Positions 54,401 through 64,000 of a stretch of 64,000 nucleotides of DNA are shown here, in pieces. Source of the DNA: Aptenodytes patagonicus (Eukaryota; Chordata; Aves; Sphenisciformes; Spheniscidae); contig NC_134974.1 of NCBI RefSeq assembly GCF_965638725.1, positions 1,820,143-1,884,142 on the forward strand, read 5' to 3'. Made by a program: the position numbers and the translations under genes. Under the pieces are notes generated by a model, which saw only the letters and a list, made by a program, of their open reading frames with translations, was not told where the DNA came from and ran no database searches. How positions within the stretch are numbered: position 1 is the first letter of the stretch; the number at the start of each line of letters is the position of its first letter.

Positions 54401-57400
54401 TTAGTCCTGTTGTACAACGCTGCTTGCTCCAGAGCCCTTCCCTCAGAGCTAAGGCAATCTTGTGGCTTGTCTCCCTTTCACGCGGAGAGGTCCTCCTCCA
54501 CAGTTTCTGCAGGAAACGTCCAGGTGGTTTTGAAAGGTGCTGGGTTAAGAGCCTTGTAATTTGTCCTTGAAGCAGGCTCAGACCAGGACACAACAGCAGT
54601 TTGCTGGGGGCTACAGCATTTCTCTGAATCAGTGCCGGGAAGGCAAAAGGCTCCGAGTTTCATCCTTCTCCGCCGTTGGATTGGCGAGAGGAGGCTGCGT
54701 AGGCCTACGGGGCTGTTGCTGCCTGGGGATTTCAGTACCTCTCTCCACGGGACACGTTCCCCGCAGACAGAGATGTACCTGTGTCTGCATGTTCTCTGGA
54801 TTTCCCCGCCTCCGCTCTTGATTTTCAGTGACCTTGGAATTAACTCCATCTAAAGAAGGTTAAAAAAAGCTCTTGCTTTGCAGACCTTGGCATAGTAGAC
54901 TGATTTAACGTAATTTATGTCTTTATGGCTTTAAGTGCATTTAATCTTATGCTTTTAGTCATTTAATTTGTTTGTCTTGCTGCAGACAACCTCGGGCACT
55001 TTTGTAAGTAGGTGCTGCAGCAGTGCAGCGCGTTCTTCCAGGGCTGGGTCTCTGCAGCGCGTGCTTCCGAGCCGTGCCTTCCTCTAAGCCTGGCACCGGC
55101 GCAAAGCAGAGCCTCCCCCACTCTCAGGTCCTGGGGGGTTCCCGAGCAGAGCCAGCTCAGCACAAAGCCCCCTTGTCCCTGCTCTCGGTATCTTCCTATG
55201 TAACTTGGATTTCCTCTTGTTTTTGTGCTCCAGCGATACGGAAGCTCAGTGTGAGGTCATGCAGGAAATCGTGGATCAAGTCCTGGAGGTAACTGCACAG
55301 ACCCGGAGCAGCGCTTGCTGCCTAACTGTAAAACCAGAGCAGCTGGAGTGGCGTGGGCTGGGCAGCTCCCAGCCTGCGCGGCTCTGCCCCGAGAGCTGCG
55401 ACTGAAGGAGGGACACAAGAAGCCTGAGGACACTCGAATCCCAAATGAGTTCAAAATGGCGCTATGCAGCTCTATCCGTGGTTGTTAAACACAGCCCCAA
55501 GCTGCTGCTTGCTGGAAGGGTCTAGCAGGGGAAGATCGCTCCGTCCACGCTCTGTTTCCTTATACCCCGTGCCTAAATGTCCCCAGTAGCTGCTGTCAGA
55601 CGGGACGCTGGGTGAGGTGCGCTCACATTTTGACCCCGCGCAGCTGCTATAGTATCTGCGGAGCTGCTGAGGGCTTCTGCATGTGCCGCGCAGCTGGGAT
55701 GCTCCCTTGCTTTTGACCCTGGGCTTGTGCTCAGGAGAGGCTGCAGCAAGCCCTGCCCAGCAGAAGAGCTGCGGATGTTCAAGGGAGGTTGCATCCCCTG
55801 CCTCTAATCGGCTCCCTTTAGAGTCAGGTGGCCTTTTAGCATATGAGAGCTGCTTCCCACTCTGTGGGAACGTGGGGAAAGGGCTTGTCAGGGTGTAAAT
55901 CCTCATTGCCAAGTGCCTTCAGTCCCTGTTAGCCCTTTGCAGAGGGAGAGCTGAGCTCGGTGAATTACTAGCCATTAGAGGATAAGTGGACCACAGTGAC
56001 TGCGAAGTGCTTCAGAGCTGAACATCAATTAGGGGCTTGTCTCGCTGATGACCAGCTCCTGGTGCTGCAATATAGCAGCAAAACGGCTCCTGAGCAGTCT
56101 GGGGTCCGTTCCCCGCAGCAGTGACTCTGCTGTGTCCTTTCCAGCCGTACCTGTGCTGGGTAGGCAGGGTTTGAGCTTGTGCCTTCTCCTCTCATTCCTT
56201 CCTTTCTCTCTACCAGGAGGACTTCGACTCGGAGCAGTTATCAGTGCTCGCATCCTGCCTCCAGGAGCTATTTAAGGCTCACTTCCGTGGTGAGGTTTTG
56301 CCAGAAGAAATCACGGAGGAGTAAGGATCTATTTTTTTTGTGTCTCATCCTTTCACACTGGGACTTGGGCTTTTCCCAGTAAAATATTCACCATTTTCAG
56401 AAGGCTGTGCTGAAGCCAGCAGCTTCCCCCGTGAAGCAATCCAGGGTTCACAAGCGGTCAGTGTGGAGCTGGTCAACAGTTGTCATGTCCAGGGCTCGAA
56501 AGAGACCATCTCCCTCCTCCTCGCGAGCCGCAGGGAGAACCTGCTGCCACAGGTCCTTGCGTCAGAGCTCAGTTTCGGTGATGCTCTGGTGGCTTCTGAC
56601 TGTCTGACCAGGGCACACAGGGTCCTAAGTACTCCATCTGTCCCTGCTGTACTCGCACAAACCAGCACCGTACACTTCCTCCGGGATTTTGCTGGAACGG
56701 GGCTCGGAGTCAGAGCTCTGCTGGGTTCTGTTAGCAGGACCGTTCCCGTCTCCTCGTTAGCCAGGGCTAACCCTCGATGGCCCGAGGACCACAGCGAGCG
56801 AGGTCCAGGGCTTTTTCCCTGCCATTGCTGGGGAAGCACAGAGGGTGGGTGCACATGGAGCTCTGACTGTTGCGTTTGTCCCGCAGGTCTCTGGAGGAGT
56901 CGGTGGGGAAGCCTCTCTACCTAATATTTAGGTATGTCTGTTCTGAAATTTTTGAATAATCTAGTTAGGGCTTTCTCATTTGCTTCCTGATCGCCACCGT
57001 GGGGGAACCCTGTGGGTCTAATTCTGCCACCCCCCTGCTTGCCCCAGTGCTGATCCCAGAACCAGAAGAGTTCGTTCCTTCGTTCTGCCTGTGTTGTGTT
57101 TTGTTTAGTAGAAAGACTTTAAAATACAGGAAAATGTGGTCATTTGTGGAAGCCTGGGATCCCTGGGTAACTGAAGTTTGCTTTTGGTCGTTGCTGCATG
57201 TCCCGCCGTCTTCTGCAGCGGGGGTGGGAGAGGTGGCCCCTGTGTCCAGGCCAGAGAGCAGGTGGCCGGGACCGCCTGGTACGGGGAGCTGAGTTTCCCT
57301 GCGAGCTGCCCGTCCTCGGCGTTAGCAGAGAAGCTCGTGCACGGTATCCCGTGTAACATAGCTGTCTCCCTGTCCTGTGCTCCCCAAGGAACCTCTGCCA

Positions 57401-60400
57401 GATGCAGGAGGATAATAGCGGTTTCTCACTGCTGCTGGATCTCCTGTCAGAGCTCTATCAGAAGCAACCCAAGATCGGCTACCACCTCCTGTACTATTTA
57501 AAAGCCAGGTAGGCTGGCGGGGATTGCGGGGAAGCGTCCGAGCTTCGGCTGGGCTCGCGCTGCCTCCAAGAGACAGCTCGGTGTCATGCCACCACCACCC
57601 CAGCCCTCGCTGCGGCACAGGGCTGGCAGGCTTCTCTCTCACCTCCGCACCGTCTCCTTCTAGCAAAGCTGCAGCGGGGAAGATGAACCTGTACGAGTCC
57701 TTCGCCCAGGCCACGCAGCTGGGGGACCTGCACACATGTCTGATGATGGACATGAAGGCCTGCCAGGAAGACGACGTACGGCTGCTCTGCTACCTCACCC
57801 CCTCCATTTACACAGAGGTAAGGCCCCTGCCAGGCACCGGGAACCCCAGTTCAGTTGTGCAGGGCACCCCCTCACCTTCCTGCGGGCAGGTTCGGGGCTG
57901 CTTCCGAGCTTCAGGCCTGTTAACACTGCAGCAGAGAAGCCATAAAGCCTAGAAAAAGTTCTGCCAGGCTGAGCACAACACAGTTTCCATCCACCCCCCA
58001 GCTCAGCTTAAATGGGGGTCAGCGTGCTGCCGTCGAGATCGATGTTCAGCTGTCGTCCCTACCTGCTTACAGCCCGGTGAAAGCCGGATGCGCTCTGTGG
58101 ATGGCGAGGTACTAACCTTGCTGTCCCGGATTCATCTCCTGCACGTGCTTGGCTCCCAGCACAGTGTTGTCTGCGCTCCCTGGTTAAAGAGGTTTTGCTC
58201 TCTGCTGTTTTTCTTCTGGAGAGCAGCAGGTGAAGGCTCCGAGCAGACGTGTCAATGTCTGGGGGAAGCAGTGCCCAGAACGAGTTCTGCCTGCCCCGAA
58301 CCCTTGGGTTTAATGAAAGATTTTATTGCTTTCAGCACTCGGTGCTGAGGTGGAGCCAGCTGGACTTAGCAGAGAGCGGGTTTGGAACGGGGAGCCAGGC
58401 ATCTGCACCGGATAGGTCACAGCTCGGTCCCAATTCATGCAGCCTGCCTGGGTCTTGGACAGAGCCGCTGCGATCTTCCTGCTGCCAGGATGCTGTTGAA
58501 CTCTCTCGCAGCCCTGTGCGGGCTGCAGCCTTTTATTTGAAATGGTTGCAGGGTGGAGGCTGCTTCCAACAGGCATCCAGCGATCGCCCGGCTTCAGAGA
58601 GCGGTGCTGGGGGTTGGAGAGAGGGAGGGTAACATTGCGCACTCTGAATAGACGGAGGGGTCACAGTTCTGCCTGTACTTTCTCATTCCCTGGGAGGAAT
58701 GAGCTGTCCCCCTCCTCCCTCCTTTCTGGCTGGTTCAGCAGGAACATCTGCTGGGCGTTGAGGCCGTCCAGCCCCATTCCTCACCGAGCGCTTCCCAGGG
58801 GCTTCTGTGGGGAAAGGGGCACAGCGACAGCCTGGGGAGGGGAGAAAAACCTGCGCAAGAGTAGGCGCCGTACCACGCAGCAGCATGGTGCATGCTCCGG
58901 GAGGGATCCTGGCATAGAGCACCAGCTGGATCCCCTCCCTGGTCCTTTGGGCTTAACAGCTTCCCTCCCCAAAGGGGGAGCAGCCTGTCTGGACAGCCAG
59001 ATCCGAACGGTGCAGCCGTAGCTTGCTGCCGCCAGTTTTCCTGGCCTTTTGCCCCGTGTGTTGATTTTTTTTTTTTAAATTTTATTTTTATTTCCTTGCA
59101 GTGCTGCGTAACACACGAGGCCCTGGAATGGCAAGCAAAGCTAGCAAGGATAGGGGAAAAATGGGGAATTTTAACCACTCTGGTCTGGCTGACTTCTGCC
59201 ACCCGCAATCGAAGCAGCCTTGCTCCTCGCGCAGCTCCGCTTGCTCCAGATGGTTGGCGTCAGCTGCATCTCACAGATGTGCTGGGCACTCACACGCAGC
59301 AACCTGCCGGTGCGCTGCCTTGCAGCCCTTGGCCCGCTCGAGCAGCTAACGAACCTGCCTGCTCCAGGCTGCGCGCAGAAAACAGCCTGTCAACCCTCCT
59401 GCCCTTTCTTGGCTCCTTTTCCCACTCAGCCGCTCCCCCCGTGGCGTTTAGGAAGTGGTGCTGGTTCTGATCCAGCCCTCGGTGAGCTGCTGGGTCAGGC
59501 AGGGTGATGCTGCCCCTTGCAAGGAGGAACGTGTGCGTGTGTCTGAGCCTGAACCAAGGAGGAGTTTTGCCTCAGCTATGGGGAGAGGAGCTTTCGACTG
59601 GCCTCTCCCTCGTGTCCCTTCCTGAGCCCTGCCTTGCTTTTGTACTCTTCCAGTTCCCAGACGAGACCCTACGAAGCGGCGAGCTGCTGAACATGATTGT
59701 AGCTGTCATAGATTCATTCCAGGTAAGGAGGGGACCGGTGCCTGGGGTGGGAGGCAGCACGTTCCTGAAGTGGCAGCGCTTGTCTCCTCCGCTCCCAGGA
59801 GGTTTAAACCTGAAGTGGCCCATCCGTGGGGGATGCAGGGCAGCGCTCTGCTTGTTTAGCCCTCCTTGCCCCCCGTTCTTGAGCGAGGCATTTGGCTTTG
59901 CGAAGGGGAGTCCTGAAGCCTCTGGGTATCTCTTTCCCTTGAGGAGCTGCGGTGTCAGAAGACTGAATCCCAGCTGCTTCTTTCAAGGGATCTTGAAATC
60001 CCTTGATTTCAAGGGCCAGGGATCTCCCTGGCCGCCGAGCTGCAGCAGGCATGCCGAGAGAGATTTGCCTGCGTTTGCTCTGATCCCTCTTGAGTTGCAG
60101 GCATTGGCGAAAAGCACCGCCGTGGCCAGTGCTGCTGCAGGCAATCCATAATAATAATTATCAATAATAAGCCCCTTGGCAGGGCGGTGCTTAGTGCTGC
60201 TGGGGAGATGCAAAGCCATGGGCAGTGTCACAACGGGCATGTGTGCGGGAGGGCGCAGGAAAGGTGCGGGCGGCACGTCCCCTGCTGCCTGCGGGTCGGC
60301 GGGGCTGAGATCGCGCCCGGCTCTTCCCGTCGGCTCAGCAGGCTAACGAGCAGAAGGCCAAGCCCTCGTTAGACCCTCCTGGAAGGAACCTTTCCCCATG

Positions 60401-63400
60401 GTCACGCTGAGTTGCCATGAGCAACCCAAAAATAGTCACGGCGAAAGCTGGGGGCGGGGAGGTGGGCACCGGCAAGAATGCTGTACTGCGTGTTTCTGCT
60501 GTCTAGGCTCGTCTGGAGCGTGATCTGCTGATAACCCTTTAACTCACCCTATTTATACTCCATTCCTGGCCAGTCGTGCTTTTCCCAGCTGCGCAGGGGC
60601 CAGAACGCCTCGCCAGCAAGTTTTGCTTGGCAGGCTGGAGCCAAAGTTGGGTACAGGAAAGGTTTGAGTCACGGTGCCCTGACCCCCCCAGCTCAGCCCT
60701 GCTCTTACTCCTGGGCTCTGCCCCGTGCTGAAATGCAAAGGGTTTGTTTTTCCCAGCAGAGGCCCGTAGCGTTTCCTCTCCCCTCCCTTCTCCAATTCCT
60801 TCGTTCCTTCCTGTTATTCTTCATCTGTTTCCCCACGATGCTCTGGCTGCGTGGCCCCCGCGCCCGGCCCACGTGGGGTCTGCGAGCAGAGCCGTGGGGC
60901 AGAGCCCGGGCAGCTCAGCCTGCCCTTGGGCTCTGCATGCCTCCGGCACCCTGCGCCCGAGCAGGCTGCAGTGGCTCGGGCCCAGAGGCCGAGGAGCAGG
61001 GAGGAAGGTAGACGAGAGCCAAGGTGCGCTCTGTAGCTGAGCCTGTCAGTGCGGGAGCGGGGAACGGTGCTCCCCAGCTCCCATCTCTGCTCCAGCGCAG
61101 CCCAGGCAGGCTCCCTGTGCGTCCCGTCCCCCTGCCTCCGCTTCCACCTCTCCCAGGGATGAAGGGGGTGAGTCAGTGCAGGAAGCACCGTGTGTCTGGG
61201 TAATGTCAGCTCCCGTCCTGCAGACCAGGGATGGTCCGGGGCCCCGAGCAGAGAGGTCTGGGGTTGTCGGAGCTTTCCCAGCAGGCTGCCAAGCCCTCCC
61301 CGCTGCCAGCCCCCGGGTGGGCTTTGTGCATCCGTCGGCAAAAGCCTGGGTCTGAGAGCGCCTGGAGCACAAGGAGCAGGTCCCCAGCGCTTGTGCAGCA
61401 GCCGAGCCGGCCTGTCTGGGCCCGGCAGCCGAGCTCTCCAAACAGGGCGACACCATCCCACCCGCCCTGGCCCAGTCTGCGGGGATCTGCTGTCTGTCCT
61501 GCGTGACACTTGCTCCCCAGCCTGGGTGTTGATGTGTGAAACCATTAACCTCTCATTACTTCTTTGCCTCTGCTGGTCCCTCACAACAGCTGCCTCTCCC
61601 TGGAGCTGCTTAACCCGGCTCTGATTTATGAGCCACCTGCAGCCCACGGGGTTTCTGGGACTCCGCGCTGGATCCCTGCTCTTGCGGAGATGGCTGATGT
61701 TGGCAGAGCGACAGCTTCCCTGCTTGCTCTCCGGACCTGCCCGGTGGTCCCCCACATAAGAGGGCTTCTGCGGAGCCTGGGCATCCCCGCTAACCCCATT
61801 TTTCTCTGCCGCCCAGTTGCAGGAGCTCGTGTGCCACGTGATGATGGGGAACCTCGTCATGTTTCGGAAAGACTCGGTGCTGAACATCCTGAGTGAGTAG
61901 CGCTCCTGAGGGCACGAGCGCATCTCGGAGAGGGCAGGGGTGAAAGCAGAGCGGTTCCTGGGCACCCCCAAGCCTTCCTGCCCTTTGGGCCCCCGTTTTG
62001 CAGAGAGACCCCAAGTCCCTTGGGAAAGGGAGAAGGCTGCAGCCTTCGCCACAGCTTTGCCCTTTCTGATTGGGGGGGCTGTAGTCCATGGCCACGCCAC
62101 CATAGGAAGAGCCCTTGCAGAAGCTGGCTGCTCACGCAGCGTCCGAGAGGGGCTCTTGGGCTGGCCGTGTTATGCCGAGGTCTGGATTTCCTCACGGTAT
62201 TATTGCCGCCTCTTAAAGGATCACTGCCCTAAACCGGATTGTTCGATTTAGCTGTGTGATCCAAGCTGTGCGCTCTAATGGGTATTAGCAGGCTTGGGAG
62301 CCCCGGCTCTCCGCAGTGCCAGGCAAAGCGTAACCCAGGGCTCTGCACATCCGCAGCCTGCCCGGGCAGAGGAAAAAAAACAAACAAAAAAACCAACCCA
62401 AAACTACGAGAAAGAGGAAAGTCCCGAAATCTCCCCCCAGCTCTGCAGCCTCTCCACGTGGTCCCAGCTGTTGCGTCTCCGGGGAAGCGAACTTGTCCTG
62501 GTGCAAACCCGTGGCTGGTGCTGCGCAGTCAGCTGTTCCCTGCCGTGCAGCAGCTGATACGGCAGTGCTGGAGGCCAGGCCTTTCTGGGGACGGCTGTAA
62601 CCTCTTCTCCCAGTGCAGCAGGGGTGAGGGCAGCTGGGAGGTGATGGCAAAAGGGTGGTCAGAAAAGTTGGAACCGGGATTTCCCTTCGTTTTCTGTTGA
62701 CTGTGACACTCCAAGAGCAAAAAGGCCCCCGCTGCTGTTTCATCTGGCCCTTGGACCACCCTGAACTAACAGAGTAAGCCTCTCAGATGGACACCCAGCC
62801 CTTTGCCAGGACCACAGTCCCCTTAGCCGCTGCGTAGGAAAAGGCTGGTGCCCGTGATCTCTCCCTCACGGCATCCCTTGCCTTTCCCCCCCCAGGATCA
62901 CCAGTGGGTGACCCAGTTCCTCTTGTAGCTTTTTAATTGGACTTCGGCTCGCATCTATGCAAGCCACTGGCTGTCGTACAGTGGAAAAGCCCTTTCAGTC
63001 TCCAGCCAACGCTGCGTTTTGCCCGTGTGTGCCCCGTGGCTCCTGCCCAGCAGTCAGAGCTGGCCGTGGCTGCAGCCCTCCGGGCCGGGGTGGTTTTGGG
63101 CAGAGCCAGCGCGGAGAGCTCGGTGCACGGGAGCCGGCGTTTCCGGAGAGAAGCCCCATCACCCTGATCCGATGGCTGCCTAGATCCAGCTTTGGTGTTA
63201 CACAAGCTGCAAGCAGCAGTCTAAGCCCATTAATTAGCGAGCCTCGTTAATTCTCTTCCTCTGAGCCCTGAGCAGCTGCTTTAGTGACTTTGCAGCTCTG
63301 CCACCCGCGTCTCAGCTGGCAGAGCCTACCCCGGTGCCACCTGCCAGGTCCCGGAGCCCCTGCTTGGCCTCGGCCCACGCGGGGCTGCCCGTGCTGCTCG

Positions 63401-63908
63401 CGCTGTTCGCGCAGCTGCCCTGGCAGAGTGCAAACCCCGACACATGCAGCAGGGTTTCGGGCGCTGTGCCCTTCTCCGGTGCCCTACTCTAGGCCGGAGG
63501 GGCGGGTGTAACGCCGGGCAGGAGCAGTGCTGTCCCCGGGCGCAGCTGGACCCCGCAGAGGGGGCTGTGGCAGAGCTGTCTGCGGTGGCTCTGGCAGGTC
63601 CCTGCTGCTCCTCCGGGCGCCGTGCAGGCTCCCCCTCACCATCCTGTGCTTCCCCCTAGTTCAAAGCCTGGACTGGGAGACCTTTGAACAGTACTGCACC
63701 TGGCAGCTCTTCCTCGCACACAGCATTCCTCTGGAGACCATCATCCCGATCCTGCAGCACCTCAAATACAAAGGTGAGCTGTCCCCTGCATGGGAGAGGC
63801 ACGGCGCTGGGCCACGGCAGCCGTGAGCTCCTGTGCTGAGGATGTCCTTTCCTTTGCAGAGCACCCAGAGGCGTTGTCCTGCCTGCTGCTGCAGCTGAGG
63901 CGAGAGAA
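24473..63908 (+). CDS. INTS3: INTS3, Integrator complex subunit 3 (SOSS-A), 3' end outside the window
   Basis: Helical-repeat scaffold shared by Integrator (snRNA 3' processing, promoter-proximal attenuation) and the SOSS ssDNA-damage complex with NABP1/2 and INIP. Exons: 24473-24577, 28100-28183, 29339-29422, 35299-35412, 35676-35760, 37416-37482, 41080-41224, 42210-42339, 46589-46686, 47446-47637, 48536-48623, 49189-49268, 51040-51131, 51734-51840, 52662-52781, 54204-54333, 55234-55288, 56217-56320, 56887-56931, 57389-57508, 57664-57817, 59654-59722, 61817-61892, 63660-63773, 63860-63908. They join in frame to about 836 codons of roughly 1040. Start MEMQKGKG with a Gly tract, as human MELQKGKG; then [60 protein letters not shown], the acidic segment [19 protein letters not shown] and [20 protein letters not shown]. 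Near-identical to human throughout. The 3' exons lie beyond 64000. All introns are GT-AG; the donor at 54334 (GTTGGT) is weak. Confidence 0.97.
24578..28099 (+). other. INTS3 intron 1
   Basis: The intron holds the transition from the GC-rich left part to moderate GC. It contains a probable coding fossil on the minus strand (separate entry) and a 13-base A run at 25261. An open + frame at 25603-26043 shows no similarity I recognise. Introns 2 (28184-29338) and 4 (35413-35675) show nothing, apart from an 18-base G run near 35617. Confidence 0.6.
26311..26705 (-). pseudogene. Possible decayed coding fragment (coiled-coil-like) in INTS3 intron 1
   Basis: One minus-strand frame runs about 130 codons from about 26705 to the stop at 26311 with a single in-frame stop between. 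The sequence looks protein-like rather than repeat-like: [20 protein letters not shown] early, then [19 protein letters not shown] with heptad-like spacing of hydrophobic residues and many charged ones. The segment is more AT-rich than its surroundings. I do not recognise the parent gene. It could be a remnant of a host retrocopy or a chance open stretch. No poly(A) tail or target-site duplication is evident. Confidence 0.3.
33284..33711 (+). mobile_element. CR1 LINE, 3' end fragment
   Basis: The sequence reads through the last part of CR1 ORF2 ([60 protein letters not shown], stop near 33632) into the conserved CR1 tail GGTTGGACTCGATGATCTT and ends with TTCTATGATTCT, the short 3' repeat typical of CR1. 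It is 5'-truncated, as most CR1 copies are. The ORF2 end is still open, so the copy is not very old. It lies on the same strand as INTS3. Confidence 0.93.
34203..34241. repeat. AT-rich simple repeat
   Basis: T run, then about seven TA units, then a T run, within INTS3 intron 3. Confidence 0.9.
35761..37415 (+). other. INTS3 intron 5, nothing recognised
   Basis: Unique sequence of moderate GC. No transposon, tandem array or RNA gene was recognised on either strand. Confidence 0.6.
37483..41079 (+). other. INTS3 intron 6 with AT-rich, TAATTA-bearing patches
   Basis: Within 38220-39500 the base composition drops in GC and there are repeated homeodomain-type cores (GCTAATTGATG near 38223, CTTTAATTAAAG near 39053, TTTAATTAAAAA near 39113, CTTAATTACTC near 39402, CTAATTAACC near 39480). 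This could be conserved noncoding sequence. The rest of the intron is unremarkable. Confidence 0.4.
42340..46588 (+). other. INTS3 intron 8
   Basis: The intron contains a CR1 copy (44968-45892) and an AT-rich patch around 43020-43330 with ATTTATAATTTTTATTGG-like sequence. Nothing else was recognised. Intron 7 (41225-42209) also holds nothing beyond a T-rich run before its acceptor. Confidence 0.6.
44968..45892 (+). mobile_element. CR1 LINE, older 3' fragment
   Basis: The copy starts in the reverse-transcriptase C-terminal region ([20 protein letters not shown] in the + frame) and continues with [40 protein letters not shown] and [18 protein letters not shown]. It ends with the CR1 tail GATGATCTTTGAGGTCCCTT and ATTCTAT at 45886-45892. 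Coding similarity jumps between frames in the middle, so the copy is more decayed than the one at 33.3 kb. It is 5'-truncated and on the same strand as INTS3. Confidence 0.93.
46687..57388 (+). other. INTS3 introns 9 to 19, ordinary unique sequence
   Basis: Introns of about 0.5 to 1.8 kb between the exons listed for INTS3. I see no transposon, array or RNA gene in them. Small points: a G run near 48370, a G run near 49119, an A-rich stretch near 49723-49755, and an AT-rich patch with CTAATTGATTAACATAATTA near 52100. Confidence 0.5.
57818..63659 (+). other. INTS3 introns 21 to 23, ordinary unique sequence
   Basis: Three introns (57818-59653, 59723-61816, 61893-63659) without recognised repeats or genes. 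A long open minus-strand frame across 60814-62103 overlaps exon 23 antisense and lacks any recognisable domain. The last 92 bases of the window are the start of intron 25. Confidence 0.5.
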
Positions 63909-64000
63909 GTAAGTGCCGCCAAGCGCAGGGCACAGGGCTGCGTGACGCTCTGCAGAGGTTCCTGTGGCCGCAGGCTTGTGGGGCTGCCCCCCCGGCATGC

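Noticed and set aside
60814-62103. 429-codon minus-strand frame in INTS3 introns 22-23
   Set aside because: It overlaps INTS3 exon 23 antisense, has no recognisable domain or splice structure, and its composition follows the GC-rich intron.

Overview
The window is vertebrate nuclear DNA and almost certainly avian. All protein genes are intron-split with vertebrate exon boundaries, the two recognisable transposon copies are CR1 LINEs, and the first 24.5 kb is extremely GC-rich with tiny introns and dense minisatellites, as on bird microchromosomes. Gene order SNAPIN - ILF2 - NPR1 - INTS3, with the same relative strands, is that of human 1q21.3, which in chicken corresponds to the small chromosome 25 (recalled, not searched).

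Layout. 1-3827: the 3' part (10 exons) of a second SMAD4-type gene (Co-SMAD, like Xenopus smad4.2), absent from mammals as far as I know. 4223-5381: SNAPIN (+), complete, with a promoter carrying three ZNF143-like motifs and a YY1 motif over the ATG. 6222-10915: ILF2 (-), complete, 14 exons, 390 aa, with one GC-AG intron. 11263-11334: initiator tRNA-Met (+). 12358-22282: NPR1 (+), complete, 21 coding exons, about 1054 aa. 24473 to beyond the window: INTS3 (+), first 25 exons, about 836 codons.

The window has two textures. Up to about 24.5 kb, genes are packed: about 400 bp lies between the SMAD4-like stop and the SNAPIN ATG, about 260 bp between the convergent SNAPIN and ILF2 poly(A) signals, and about 350 bp between the ILF2 ATG and the tRNA. 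Introns here are either about 70-120 bp or swollen by minisatellites with different units. From 24.5 kb on, INTS3 has ordinary introns of moderate GC with two CR1 pieces, one probable coding fossil and AT-rich patches with TAATTA cores that may be conserved noncoding elements.

The genes do not form one pathway: a TGF-beta/BMP signal transducer, a SNARE/BLOC-1/BORC adaptor, a dsRNA-binding nuclear factor, an initiator tRNA, a natriuretic-peptide guanylyl cyclase and an Integrator/SOSS subunit. I found no retroviral element, CRISPR array or operon. Exon boundaries were read by eye from homology plus GT/AG sites and frame continuity; every exon junction keeps the frame.
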